From assembly GCA_963747595.1 (NCBI GenBank), contig CAVVFO010000002.1, positions 1 to 64,000 of the forward strand: a stretch of DNA of 64,000 nt, written 5' to 3'. The stretch's first letter is position 1; every line of letters starts with the position of its first letter. The DNA is from Oleiagrimonas sp963747595 (lineage in GTDB: Bacteria > Pseudomonadota > Gammaproteobacteria > Xanthomonadales > Rhodanobacteraceae). Positions 1 to 11,438 of this stretch are shown in pieces. The position numbers and the translations under genes are program-made. The notes under the pieces were generated by a model, which worked only from the letters and a program-made list of their open reading frames with translations, made no database searches and was not told where the DNA came from.

Positions 1-50
1 AGTGACCCCTGCCGTGTGAAGGCAGTGCTCTACCGCTGAGCTAACCGCCC
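1..50 (-). tRNA. tRNA-Val (CAC anticodon), cut by the window edge
   Basis: Read on the minus strand, the tRNA starts at 50 with GGGCGG, then a D-arm (TAGCTCAGCGGTAGAGC) and an anticodon stem CTGCC/GGCAG around the loop TTCACAC. The anticodon is CAC, which reads GUG valine codons. The variable region begins, but the T-arm and 3' acceptor strand lie beyond base 1. A sigma-70 promoter sits just upstream at 66-94. Confidence 0.93.
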
Positions 51-65
51 AGTAGAGAACGCGGA

Positions 66-94
66 AGTGTACGGATCGGGGCGAGTCCGGTCAA
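66..94 (-). promoter_or_regulatory. sigma-70 promoter of tRNA-Val
   Basis: On the minus strand TTGACC (94-89) is followed after exactly 17 bases by TACACT (71-66). The -10 box ends about 15 bases before the tRNA 5' end at 50, the right distance for a short stable-RNA leader. The spacing and near-consensus boxes are seen in the sequence; function is inferred. Confidence 0.7.
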
Positions 95-199
95 TGCCGA
101 ATCAGCATCATCATGAATGAATGATCGCACCGGCGGCCGTGACATGTAGGCGACGATTGCTAAACTTGCGCCACGTTTTTTTGCTGCTGGCATACATTC

Positions 200-541
200 A
201 TGGACTACCTGCAACATCATCTGGCGCATATTTTCGATGCGCTGCGGACGTTCGAGGTGACGCCGTGGAAGGCGGTTGGCATCTGCGGTTCCCTGCTTTT
301 TGCCAGTCGCTGGTTCGTGCAATTCCACTACACGCGCAAGTTGAAGCGGGTGGTCATGCCGCTGGCATTCTGGTGGCTCTCCGTGGGCGGCAGCGCGCTG
401 ATGCTTGCCTACTTCGTGTTCGGCAAGAATGACTCGGTGGGGATCATCTCGACCGCCTTTCCGGCGTTCGTGTCGCTTTACAACTTGATTATCCACATAC
501 GCCATCAGAAGAACCACGCGACCGGCGATACCGTGGCATAG
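200..541 (+). CDS. Lipid A biosynthesis N-terminal (LABN) domain membrane protein
   Basis: This 113-residue protein is probably an inner-membrane protein with three hydrophobic segments. The family signature is visible: an FASRWFVQFHYT stretch, then VMPLAFWWLSVGGS, then a helix ending SLYNLIIHIR. The domain (PF07578, LABN) occurs alone or at the N-terminus of lipid A or glycosyl-transfer membrane proteins. The stand-alone form is often found near polyprenyl-phosphate sugar transferases, but none is nearby here, so its biochemical role is open. A weak promoter candidate lies at 139-166 (GTGACA, 16-base spacer, TAAACT). The gene converges on metH with an 87-bp gap. Confidence 0.8.
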   Translation: MDYLQHHLAHIFDALRTFEVTPWKAVGICGSLLFASRWFVQFHYTRKLKRVVMPLAFWWLSVGGSALMLAYFVFGKNDSVGIISTAFPAFVSLYNLIIHIRHQKNHATGDTVA

Positions 542-628
542 GGGTCCGGCAGAAGTTGCGCCCGCCGCGCCATTTTCGACCTTTCAAGCGCATCCCGGCT
601 GTATCTGTATGCAGAAAGAGGCCCACCT

Positions 629-3340
<2,712 letters not shown>

Positions 3341-3343
3341 GCG

Positions 3344-4423
3344 TCAGGCTGCCTGTTCGGTGGAGGCTGCGGGCACGCGCGGCGCGTATTCACGCACGGC
3401 CGCGGCGATGGCTGCGACATGCGCGGGCGTGGTGCCACAGCAGCCGCCGATGATGTTCAGCAGGCCATCGCGGGCAAAGCCGCCGATCACCTCGGCCATG
3501 TCTTCGGGACTTTCATCGTATTCACCGAATGCATTGGGCAGGCCGGCGTTCGGATGGCTGCTGACGTAGCAGGTGGCGATGTCGGACAGCGATTGTATGT
3601 GAGGCCGCAGTTCGGCCGCGCCGAGCGCGCAGTTGAGACCGATGGACAATGGCTGCACGTGCGCCAGCGAATAATAGAACGCTTCGGCGGTCTGGCCGGA
3701 CAACGTGCGCCCCGAACGGTCGGTGATGGTGCCGGAGACCATCACCGGAACACGCGCGCCGCGCTCGCGGAAGACCGTGTCGATGGCGAACAGTGCAGCC
3801 TTGGCATTGAGCGTGTCGAAAACGGTTTCCACCATCAGCACGTCGGCGCCGCCCTCGATGAGGCCCGCAGCGGCTTCGCTGTAGTTGTCCACGAGCTCCT
3901 GGAAGCTGACGTTGCGAAAGCCCGGATCGTTGACATCCGGCGAGATGGAGGCGGTGCGGCTGGTGGGGCCGATGACGCCCACGGCGAAGCGCGGCCGTGA
4001 CGGGTCGTCCGCAGTCACCGTTTCGCAAGCGGCCCGGGCAAGCCTGGCGCCTTCCACGTTGAGCTCATGCACCAGATGCTGCAGCTGGTAATCGGACTGG
4101 CTGATACGCGTGGAATTGAAGGTGTTGCTTTCGACCAGGTCGGCACCGGCCTGAAGGTAGGCGGTGTGGATGTCGCGCAGGATGTCGGGGCGGGTCAGAC
4201 TGAGCAGGTCGTTGTTGCCTTTCAGGTCGCAACCGCTGTGATCGGCTTGCTCGACGTGGGCGTCGTGGCCATCGGTGAAGCGCTGGCCACGATAGGCGGC
4301 TTCGTCCAGCTCATGACCCTGAAGCATGGTTCCCATGCCGCCGTCCAGGATCAGGATGCGCCGGCGCAATGCGTCGAGCAGCATCGCGGTGCGTTCGGGG
4401 TGCAGCCAGGGGAGAGTATGCAT
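3344..4423 (-). CDS. metH: Methionine synthase, N-terminal homocysteine-binding subunit
   Basis: This 359-residue protein is the homocysteine S-methyltransferase barrel that forms module 1 of MetH. It begins ILILDGGMGTMLQ and carries the zinc-thiolate motifs GLNCALG and GGCCGTTP near its end, which bind Zn and activate homocysteine thiol. The frame is open upstream to 4579, but ATG 4423 is preferred: a Shine-Dalgarno GAAGGA lies just before it, overlapping the stop codon of the upstream regulator gene, and family homology begins shortly after. It needs the following gene (3-base gap) to supply the folate and cobalamin modules. Both should act as one cytoplasmic enzyme in methionine regeneration. 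Confidence 0.95.
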   Translation of the reverse strand: MHTLPWLHPERTAMLLDALRRRILILDGGMGTMLQGHELDEAAYRGQRFTDGHDAHVEQADHSGCDLKGNNDLLSLTRPDILRDIHTAYLQAGADLVESNTFNSTRISQSDYQLQHLVHELNVEGARLARAACETVTADDPSRPRFAVGVIGPTSRTASISPDVNDPGFRNVSFQELVDNYSEAAAGLIEGGADVLMVETVFDTLNAKAALFAIDTVFRERGARVPVMVSGTITDRSGRTLSGQTAEAFYYSLAHVQPLSIGLNCALGAAELRPHIQSLSDIATCYVSSHPNAGLPNAFGEYDESPEDMAEVIGGFARDGLLNIIGGCCGTTPAHVAAIAAAVREYAPRVPAASTEQAA

Positions 4424-4433
4424 GGGAGGTCCT

Positions 4434-5360
4434 TCATTTGCGGGCCAACAGGCCCAGCACTTCAAAATGGGGTGGTTTACGTTCGCGCGAGATGCGTGTG
4501 CATTGCGTGACCTCGAGCCCCGCGGAGATGGCCATGGCGGACAGGGCGTCGATCTCGAACCCCTTGTTGCGATGGCCAAACGGTGCGGTCACGGTGTCGT
4601 GTTCATGGCGTGCCAGCGTCACCGCCAGCAGGCGTCCCCCGGGTTTGAGCACGCGCGCCGCTTCGGCGACTGCCTTTGCGGGGTGTTCGGTATAGGTCAG
4701 CGCATGCAGCATCAGCACCAAATCGAAACCTGCATCGTGCAGCGCCAGATGCTCCATGTCGCCTCGACGCACTTCGACATTGTCGAAAGCGGCCAAACGT
4801 GTGCGCGCCGCTAGCGTGACCGTTTCGCTGGCGTCGATGCAGGTGATCGAACGGGCGTGTGGCGCCAGCAATTCGGCGGTGACACCGTCGCCGGAGGCGA
4901 TGTCCAGCACGTCGCCGGTGTCCAGCAGTTGCAGCAATGCGCGGGCCAGGGTTTCCCAGGTGCGGCCGGGGGAATAGTGACGCTCCATGTCGCCGGCAAC
5001 GGTGTCGGCCCAGCCTTGTTCGCCGGCGCGCTGTGCCAGCACCGTCGGCAACCGGTCCGCGTCGGCGCGAAGCAGGGCGTCGTCGACGCTGGTATACAGG
5101 GCATCAAGCAACGTGCGGTAGGAGCTGTCATCCTTGCCGTTGGCGCGGTAATACGCCGAGACGCCGGCGCGGCGATCCCGCACCAGCCCCGCTTCGCGCA
5201 ATTTTGCCAGGTGCGTGGACACGCGCGGCTGGGCGAGCTGCAGAATGCCTGCCAGTTCAGCGACGGTCAGTTCCTCGCGTTCCAGCAAGGCCAGCAGGCG
5301 CACCCGCGTGGGATCGGCAAGGAGGCGCAGCAATGAAGAAGCCGTGGACAAGTCCATCAT
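4434..5360 (-). CDS. ArsR-family regulator fused to a SAM-dependent methyltransferase domain
   Basis: This 308-residue protein joins an ArsR winged helix (about residues 5-75, with QLAQPRVSTHLAKLREAGLV as recognition region) to a class I methyltransferase fold (motif I VLDIASGDG at 151-159; later RVLKPGGRLLAVTLA). Its stop codon overlaps the ribosome-binding site of metH, so it heads the methionine-synthase operon. Proteobacterial regulators of this design have been described as sensing S-adenosylhomocysteine and controlling the methionine cycle (SahR). Assigning this protein to that group rests on architecture and context, not on a search. Start: tandem ATGs at 5360/5357 behind AAGGA. No cysteine cluster typical of metal-sensing ArsR is visible in the helix region. 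Confidence 0.88.
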   Translation of the reverse strand: MMDLSTASSLLRLLADPTRVRLLALLEREELTVAELAGILQLAQPRVSTHLAKLREAGLVRDRRAGVSAYYRANGKDDSSYRTLLDALYTSVDDALLRADADRLPTVLAQRAGEQGWADTVAGDMERHYSPGRTWETLARALLQLLDTGDVLDIASGDGVTAELLAPHARSITCIDASETVTLAARTRLAAFDNVEVRRGDMEHLALHDAGFDLVLMLHALTYTEHPAKAVAEAARVLKPGGRLLAVTLARHEHDTVTAPFGHRNKGFEIDALSAMAISAGLEVTQCTRISRERKPPHFEVLGLLARK

Positions 5361-5390
5361 TTATCCTTATATCGCGATGCAAAGATACAA
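5361..5390 (-). promoter_or_regulatory. leader and possible operator of the ArsR-metH operon
   Basis: Read leftward, this stretch contains the palindrome ATCGCGAT (5371-5378), flanked by TATC and GATA-like steps, immediately before the AAGGA ribosome-binding site. It is AT-rich compared with its surroundings. Being a symmetric site directly before the regulator's own gene makes it a candidate autoregulatory operator. This is inference; no published motif was matched. Confidence 0.35.
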
Positions 5391-5440
5391 CAAAGTGCGG
5401 CAGGACGAAATGGCGTGACGTTTGTCCAATGTGAAAACGT

Positions 5441-5446
5441 TATAAT
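5441..5446 (+). promoter_or_regulatory. -10 box for the acyl-CoA dehydrogenase gene
   Basis: A perfect TATAAT lies 80 bases before the start codon of the dehydrogenase, in the divergent gap with the metH operon. No good -35 box is found at 16-18 bases; TTGTCC at 5422-5427 is only 13 bases away. The promoter may therefore depend on an activator or the call may be wrong. Confidence 0.45.
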
Positions 5447-5525
5447 GGGCGGCTAGTCGTGGGTCTGGGCACCAGCCGGCCCCCTTTCAGATCACGTCGC
5501 GTTCCACGCAGCATGAGGAGTTTTC

Positions 5526-6686
5526 ATGGATTTCCAATTGACGGACGATCAGCGTTCCATCCAGTCCATCGCCCGCGATTTCGCCGCCAAGCGCATCGCT
5601 CCTGTGGCCGCCGACTTCGATGCGTCCGGCGAGTTTCCGCTGGACAACATCCGCGAGATGGGTCAGTTGGGGCTCATGGGTATCGAGATGCCTGTCGAAT
5701 ATGGCGGCGCCGGCATGGATACCATTGCCTATGCGCTGGCGATGATGGAGATCGCGGCCGCCGATGCCGCACATTCGACCATCATGTCGGTCAACAATTC
5801 CTTGTTCTGCAACGGGATTCTCAAGAACGGCACGGACGAGCAGAAACAGACCTACGTCAAGGCCATTGCCTCGGGTGAAGCCATTGGTGCCTACGCGCTG
5901 ACCGAGCCGCAGTCCGGCTCCGACGCGTCGGCGATGCGCACGCGGGCGCAGAAGAACGACGCTGGCGACTGGGTCATCAACGGCAAGAAGAGCTGGATCA
6001 CCTCGGGTCCGGTGGCCAGATACGTGGTGCTGTTCGCGGTGACCGATCCGGACAAGGGCGCCAAGGGCATCAGTGCCTTCATCATCGATACCGAGCGTGA
6101 CGGCTTCCATCGTGGCAAGGTCGAGCCGAAACTGGGTATCCGTGCATCGGCGACCTGCGAAATCGAGTTTGTCGACTACGTCTGCCCGGCGGCGAATATG
6201 CTGGGCAAGGAGGGCGAGGGCTTCAAGATTGCCATGGGCGTGCTCGATGCCGGACGCATCGGCATCGCTTCTCAGGCCGTCGGCATCGCCCGTGCTGCCT
6301 ATGAAGCCACACTGGAGTGGGCCCGGGAGCGCAAGGCCTTCGGCCAGCCCATCGGCAGTTTCCAGATGACCCAGGCCAAGATCGCCGACATGAAGTGCAA
6401 GCTGGAGGCGGCCACGTTGCTGACCTTGCGCGCGGCGTGGGCAAAGACCCAGACCGAGAAGAATGGCGGTCGCTTCACCACCGAGGCGTCCCTGGCCAAG
6501 CTGACCGCCTCCGAGGCGGCCATGTGGATCACGCACCAGGCGGTGCAGATCCACGGCGGCATGGGTTATTCCAAGGAGATGCCGCTGGAGCGCTACTTCC
6601 GTGATGCCAAGATCACCGAGATCTATGAGGGCACCAGCGAGATCCAGCGCATGGTCATCGCCCGCGGCGAGACCGGTTTGCGTTAA
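5526..6686 (+). CDS. Acyl-CoA dehydrogenase (short/branched-chain type)
   Basis: This 386-residue flavoprotein has the full family layout: helical N-domain, middle beta-domain (AYALTEPQSGSDASA; KSWITSGPVA) and C-terminal helical domain (GGMGYSKEMPLERYFRDAKI). The catalytic base is most likely Glu368, in YEGTSEIQ. It introduces the 2,3 double bond into acyl-CoA and passes electrons to electron-transfer flavoprotein, in fatty-acid or branched-chain amino-acid breakdown; exact chain-length preference cannot be read from sequence. The start is fixed by a strong AGGAG at 5516-5520. It is monocistronic: a strong terminator follows at 6735-6774. Confidence 0.95.
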   Translation: MDFQLTDDQRSIQSIARDFAAKRIAPVAADFDASGEFPLDNIREMGQLGLMGIEMPVEYGGAGMDTIAYALAMMEIAAADAAHSTIMSVNNSLFCNGILKNGTDEQKQTYVKAIASGEAIGAYALTEPQSGSDASAMRTRAQKNDAGDWVINGKKSWITSGPVARYVVLFAVTDPDKGAKGISAFIIDTERDGFHRGKVEPKLGIRASATCEIEFVDYVCPAANMLGKEGEGFKIAMGVLDAGRIGIASQAVGIARAAYEATLEWARERKAFGQPIGSFQMTQAKIADMKCKLEAATLLTLRAAWAKTQTEKNGGRFTTEASLAKLTASEAAMWITHQAVQIHGGMGYSKEMPLERYFRDAKITEIYEGTSEIQRMVIARGETGLR

Positions 6687-6734
6687 CGCCGCATCCGGCT
6701 GCGCCGTTGCCAGTTGGCGCTTCGCGAGACAATG

Positions 6735-6774
6735 AGAAGCCCCGCGCCGGCAATGGCGCGGGGCTTCTTTTTTT
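6735..6774 (+). terminator. rho-independent terminator of the acyl-CoA dehydrogenase gene
   Basis: A perfect 14-bp stem (AGAAGCCCCGCGCC / GGCGCGGGGCTTCT) closes a six-base loop and runs into a stretch of T residues ending at 6774. There is no T-run on the other side, so it acts on rightward transcription only. Confidence 0.92.
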
Positions 6775-6780
6775 CAGCAA

Positions 6781-9700
6781 TCAGCGCTTCGGGTCGGAAT
6801 CGAAGGGCTGCATGTTGCCGTCGGCATCATCGCTGCCGGCGCTGTGATCCAGCTTGTCGCCGAGCAGACGACGGATGGCGACGAAGAACACGGGGATGAA
6901 CAGGACCCCGAGAAAAGTCGCAAACAACATGCCGCCGGCGACACCTGTGCCGATGGAATGCCGCGCGTTGGCGCCGGCACCACTGGACAAGGCCAGCGGC
7001 AGCACGCCCAGGATGAACGCCAGCGAGGTCATGAGGATGGGCCGGAAACGCAGCCGGGCCGCTTCCGTGACTGCCTGACGCAACGAGCGTCCCATGCCTT
7101 GTTGTTCGACAGCGAACTCCACGATCAGGATGGCGTTCTTGGCCGCGAGGCCGACGATGGTGATCAGGCCGATCTTGAAATAGACATCGTTTTCCAGCCC
7201 GCGCATCAAGGCGAACAGCACCGCACCCAGAATGCCCAGAGGCACCACCAGCAGCACCGCGATCGGGATCGACCAGCTTTCGTATAGTGCCGCCAGTGCC
7301 AGGAACACCACCAGCAGTGACAGGCCGAACAGCAGTGGCGCCTGGTTGCCGGAGACCACTTCCTGATACGACTGCCCGGTCCAGTCCAGACCGAATCCGC
7401 TGGGCAGGTCTTTGCTCACGATCTTCTGCATTTCCGCCATGGCCTGTCCGGAGCTGAAGCCGGGTGCCGGATTGCCGACGATATCGACTGCGGCGTAGCC
7501 GTTGTAACGGTCCAGCGACGGCGGTGCGACGGTCCAGTGCTGATCGACCACGTTGGAAATCGGGATCATGTTCGCAGTCTGGTTGCCCGCTCCACCGCTG
7601 CTGTCAGTCGAGGAGGCAGGCTGTGAGCTCGGCGAATAGATCTGCGACAAGGCATCCGGGCTCATGCGGTATGGTGCCTGTGCTTCCATGATGACGCGCT
7701 TTATGCGGCCCTTGTAGATAAAGTCGTTGACGTACACTGGCGCCAGCATCAACGAAATGGCGTTGTACACGTCGCCGACCGACAAGCCCATCGATTTGGC
7801 CTGATTGCGATCGACCGACAATTTCAACTGCGGCGCCGGTTCCAGCGTGTTGGGCCGCACGCCCTGAAGTTTCTCGTCCTGTGCCGCCTTGGCCAGCAGC
7901 ATATTGCGTGCCTTGGTCAACTCGGCGTTGCTCTGGCCCTCGCGCGCCTCCAGGTACATCTCGAAGCCGCCGAACTGGCCCAGTCCACGCACCGTGGGCA
8001 GGTTGACCACGAACACCTGCGCATCCTTGATGGCCATGACCAGTTGGCCATTGGCCTTCTGGATGAACTGCTGCGCGGTGATGCTGCGTTTGGACCAGTC
8101 CTTGAGCCGGATGAAAGCCATGCCGGCGTTCTCCCCCTGGCCGGTGAAGCTGAAACCCGAGATCTGGATAGTGCCTCTGAACGCCGGATCCTTTTTCAAC
8201 ACCCTGTACATCTGCGCCATGACCTTGTTGGTCCGTTGCAGCGTGGAGCCGGGAGGCAGGGTCACCACCGCCAGGGCGTAACCCTGGTCCTCGCTGGGCA
8301 GAAAGCCGCCGGGCAGGCGCGTGAACAGGAAACCACACAGCAGGGCAATCAGCACAAACACCACCATCCAGCGCGGCGCATGCTTGATCGCCGAATCTAC
8401 ATGGCCGGTGTAGGTGTGGGTGACCCAGCCGAAGCCCTGATTGAACTTGCGGAAGACGATGTTCGGCTTCCTGTCCTTTTTGAGTGGCTTGATCAGGCTG
8501 GCACACAACGCTGGCGTGAAGCTGGTGGCGAGAAAGGCGGAGAAGCCCATCGACAGGGCAATGGTCAGGGCGAACTGCTTGTAGATGGCGCCGACGGATC
8601 CGGGTTGCAGCGACGTGGGAATGAAGACCGCGGCCAGCACCACGGTGATGGCGACGATGGCACCGGTGATCTGACCCATGGCCTTGCGCGTGGCATCGCG
8701 CGGCGACAGGTCTTCCTCGCTCATGATGCGTTCGACGTTTTCGATCACCACGATGGCGTCGTCGACGATGATGCCAATGGCCAGCACCATGCCGAACAGT
8801 GTCAGCTGGTTGATGCTGAATCCGAGGATGAGCATGCCCAGGAACGTGCCCAGCAACGCCACCGGAATCACCAGCGTGGGGATCAGTGTGGCGCGCACGT
8901 TCTGCAGGAAGATCAGCATCACCAGCACCACCAGGATGATGGCCTCGATCAGGGTCTGGATCACCTCGTTGATGGAGATATGCACAAACTGGGTGCTGTC
9001 GTACGGCGAGAACCAGGTGACGCCAGCCGGCAGGGTTTTCTGCAGCTGGTCCATCTTGGCGTCGACTTCCTTGACCACGGTCAGGGCGTTGGCGCCGGGT
9101 GCAAGCTGCACTGCGAATCCGGCGATGGGATCGCCGTTGTATTGGGTGTACAAGCCGTTGTTTTCGGGCGCCAATCGGACCTTGGCGACGTCACCGAGAC
9201 GCAGCGACGTGCCGTCTTTGTTGGTGCGCAGAATGATGTTCTTGAATTGCGAAGCCTTGGTGAAACGGCTGGCGCCGGACACGGTTGCCGTATAGCCCTG
9301 ACCCTTGACGGCCGGATCGGCGCCGATGGCGCCGGTGGCAAACTGTACGTTCTGCGCGCGCACGGCGTCGAGTACCTGCGTGGCCGACAGTCCATAGCCG
9401 GCGAGCTTGCCCGGATCGAGCCAGATGCGCATGGCGTATTCAGAACCGAACTGGCGTGTGTTGCCCACGCCGGGCAGGCGCGAAATCTGGTCCAGGATGC
9501 GCGAGGCCACGATGTCGTTGAGCTTGCCCCAGCTCGTGCCGGAACCCCTGGAGCGTAGCGCAACCACTTTCAGGAAGTCCGGATTGGACTTGGCCACTAC
9601 CACGCCCTGCTGCACCACCTCCGAGGGCAGTCGTGGCTGCGCCAGGGACACCTTGTTCTGCACCTGCACCTGGGCGATGTCCGGGTCCGTGCCGCTCTTG

Positions 9701-9981
9701 AAGCTCAGCGTGATATGCACTCCGCCGCTGGAACTGGACGATGAGCTGAAGTACAGCAGGTTGTCGATACCGGTGAGCTGCTGCTCGATGACCTGCGTGA
9801 CGGCTTTTTCCGCCGTGGCCGCGCTGGCACCGGGATAGGTGGCCGACACCGTGACCTGCGGCGGCGCGATGTTCGGGTACGACTCGATGCCCAGATTGAA
9901 GATCGCGATGATGCCGCCGAGCGAGATCAGGATCGCGACGACCCAGGCGAAAATGGGGCGGTCGATAAAGAACTTGGGCAT
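6781..9981 (-). CDS. RND multidrug efflux pump inner-membrane subunit (HAE1 family, AcrB/MexB-like)
   Basis: This 1066-residue transporter begins MPKFFIDRPIFAWVVAI, the classic HAE1 opening. It has two repeats of six membrane helices and large periplasmic loops. The proton-relay pair Asp-Asp is present in the fourth helix (GIIVDDAIVVIENVERIM), and the repeat-2 helix motif is GLAAKNAILIVEF. It should export hydrophobic drugs or solvents by proton antiport as a trimer in complex with the adaptor encoded just upstream (9-base gap, with GGAAGG before the ATG). No outer-membrane channel gene follows, so a TolC/OprM protein encoded elsewhere is required. The poly-Ser/Gly stretch near residues 75-90 (FSSSSSSSGG) is a normal feature of this subfamily. 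Confidence 0.95.
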   Translation of the reverse strand: MPKFFIDRPIFAWVVAILISLGGIIAIFNLGIESYPNIAPPQVTVSATYPGASAATAEKAVTQVIEQQLTGIDNLLYFSSSSSSSGGVHITLSFKSGTDPDIAQVQVQNKVSLAQPRLPSEVVQQGVVVAKSNPDFLKVVALRSRGSGTSWGKLNDIVASRILDQISRLPGVGNTRQFGSEYAMRIWLDPGKLAGYGLSATQVLDAVRAQNVQFATGAIGADPAVKGQGYTATVSGASRFTKASQFKNIILRTNKDGTSLRLGDVAKVRLAPENNGLYTQYNGDPIAGFAVQLAPGANALTVVKEVDAKMDQLQKTLPAGVTWFSPYDSTQFVHISINEVIQTLIEAIILVVLVMLIFLQNVRATLIPTLVIPVALLGTFLGMLILGFSINQLTLFGMVLAIGIIVDDAIVVIENVERIMSEEDLSPRDATRKAMGQITGAIVAITVVLAAVFIPTSLQPGSVGAIYKQFALTIALSMGFSAFLATSFTPALCASLIKPLKKDRKPNIVFRKFNQGFGWVTHTYTGHVDSAIKHAPRWMVVFVLIALLCGFLFTRLPGGFLPSEDQGYALAVVTLPPGSTLQRTNKVMAQMYRVLKKDPAFRGTIQISGFSFTGQGENAGMAFIRLKDWSKRSITAQQFIQKANGQLVMAIKDAQVFVVNLPTVRGLGQFGGFEMYLEAREGQSNAELTKARNMLLAKAAQDEKLQGVRPNTLEPAPQLKLSVDRNQAKSMGLSVGDVYNAISLMLAPVYVNDFIYKGRIKRVIMEAQAPYRMSPDALSQIYSPSSQPASSTDSSGGAGNQTANMIPISNVVDQHWTVAPPSLDRYNGYAAVDIVGNPAPGFSSGQAMAEMQKIVSKDLPSGFGLDWTGQSYQEVVSGNQAPLLFGLSLLVVFLALAALYESWSIPIAVLLVVPLGILGAVLFALMRGLENDVYFKIGLITIVGLAAKNAILIVEFAVEQQGMGRSLRQAVTEAARLRFRPILMTSLAFILGVLPLALSSGAGANARHSIGTGVAGGMLFATFLGVLFIPVFFVAIRRLLGDKLDHSAGSDDADGNMQPFDSDPKR

Positions 9982-9990
9982 GACCTTCCC

Positions 9991-11232
9991 TTACTGCGTG
10001 TGTTGCGAGCTGGCGGAAGCAGGCGCCTTCGCGCCTGCGACGGAAGCGGGCGACACTGGCGGCTGGCCGTGCACTGACGCCGTAGCTTGAGGTGAACCAT
10101 TGTCACCGTGCCATGGCGAGGCCTTGACCGGCTTGCCGGCCTTCACGTTGGCCAATCCCTCGACAATGACCTTGTCGCCATCGTGGAGGCCGGAGGTGAC
10201 GATCCAGTCGTGATTGCGCGAGCCGGCTGTCTCGATCGGCGTTTGCCTGGCGTTGCCCTTGGGGCCGACCAGCATCACGTACGCGCTTTTCTGATCACGC
10301 TGCACGGCGGCTTCGGGAATCAAGTAGGCGTGATCGAGGTTGCCCAGCGTCACGGTGGCCTGCGTGTACATGCCCGGAAGCAGCGTGTGGTCGGGGTTGG
10401 CGATCTTGGCGCGCAATTGCACCGCCCCGGTGGTGGGATCCACGCTGGAGCCGGAAAAATCGACCACGCCGGTCTTGTCATAGGTATTGCCACCCGGAAG
10501 CTCCAGACGGACCGTGCCCTTGTTCTGTCCGGCCAGTGTGGCCTGCCCTTGGGATTGTTCCTTGCGCAGGGTGTCGAGCTTGTCCACGCCCATGCTGAAA
10601 TTCACGTACAGCGGATCGATCTGGTCCACCGTGGTCAGCAGCGTGGCGCTGCTCTGACCCACCAACGCGCCTTCGGTTACTTGCTGTTTGCCGGCGCGGC
10701 CGGAGATAGGCGCCTTGACGCTGGCATAGTCCAGGTTGATGCGGGCGCTCTCGACGTCCGCGCGGGCCTGTTTGACGGCGGCTTCGGCGGTGCGCTCGGC
10801 CGCCTCGGCATTGTCCAGATCGGATTTGGAGACATAGCCTTTCGGCGCCAGCTTGCGCACGCGCTTGGCGGCAATGCGGTTGTTGGTATAGGTGGCCTGC
10901 GCCTGCGCCAGTGCAGCCTTGGCGGCATCGTACTTGGCGCGCAAGGGGGCGGGATCGATCTGGAACAGCGTCTGCCCCTTCTTGACGTCGGTGCCCTCAT
11001 CGTAGGTGCGCTTGAGCAGAATGCCGGAAACGCGGGCGCGCACATCCGCCGTGCGGTAGGCCGACAGACGCCCGGGCAGGCTGGTGCTCAGCGGCACCTT
11101 CTGATGCTGCACCGTCAGCACGCCGACCTGTGGCGGCGGCATTTGCGGTGGCTTCTGCGGTTTGCCACCGCAGGCAGCCAGCAGGGCCGTGCCGGCTCCG
11201 AGCACGAACATGCGCAGGGACAGGGGCTTCAT
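9991..11232 (-). CDS. RND efflux periplasmic adaptor lipoprotein (membrane fusion protein)
   Basis: This 413-residue protein is the periplasmic adaptor that links the pump to an outer-membrane channel. The start at 11232 is chosen because it gives a lipoprotein signal (lipobox LAAC, Cys21) behind AAGGA; the frame is open to 11367. Domains in order: a barrel-sandwich half (VRARVSGILLKRTYDEGTDVKKGQ), an alpha-hairpin (about residues 100-170, rich in Ala/Gln), the second lipoyl half, and beta-barrel and membrane-proximal domains. It ends in an Ala/Pro/Ser-rich tail. It is first in the operon and controlled by the promoter/operator at 11421-11461. Confidence 0.94.
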   Translation of the reverse strand: MKPLSLRMFVLGAGTALLAACGGKPQKPPQMPPPQVGVLTVQHQKVPLSTSLPGRLSAYRTADVRARVSGILLKRTYDEGTDVKKGQTLFQIDPAPLRAKYDAAKAALAQAQATYTNNRIAAKRVRKLAPKGYVSKSDLDNAEAAERTAEAAVKQARADVESARINLDYASVKAPISGRAGKQQVTEGALVGQSSATLLTTVDQIDPLYVNFSMGVDKLDTLRKEQSQGQATLAGQNKGTVRLELPGGNTYDKTGVVDFSGSSVDPTTGAVQLRAKIANPDHTLLPGMYTQATVTLGNLDHAYLIPEAAVQRDQKSAYVMLVGPKGNARQTPIETAGSRNHDWIVTSGLHDGDKVIVEGLANVKAGKPVKASPWHGDNGSPQATASVHGQPPVSPASVAGAKAPASASSQHTQ

Positions 11233-11420
11233 GGAGTGTTCCTTGTCGAAAAACGGGGAAAGAGGGCAGCGCGATACGTTGTTTTTTTTACTGGATGCAG
11301 GGGCTGCTGTCGTGTGCTGTTGGTCCTTGGCAGCGCGCCGCAGCGGAAAAAATTGTGCGGTGTGCACAGCCGCCTTCCGCGCGTGAAACCACGAAGAAGC
11401 GCACGTGACGGGACCCCAAC

Positions 11421-11438
11421 CTATACTGGTCAGTATAG
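11421..11438. promoter_or_regulatory. palindromic operator of the RND operon (TetR-type site)
   Basis: CTATACTG and CAGTATAG form a perfect inverted repeat around a two-base centre. The site covers the -10 box of the leftward efflux promoter, the usual place for a TetR/AcrR-family repressor. No regulator gene lies next to the operon in this window, so the repressor must be encoded elsewhere. The palindrome is seen; the repressor family is inferred from site shape and target. Confidence 0.7.

Noticed and set aside
8044..9558. A 504-codon open frame opposite the RND pump gene
   Set aside because: It is His/Gln/Asp-rich shadow sequence with no ribosome-binding site.
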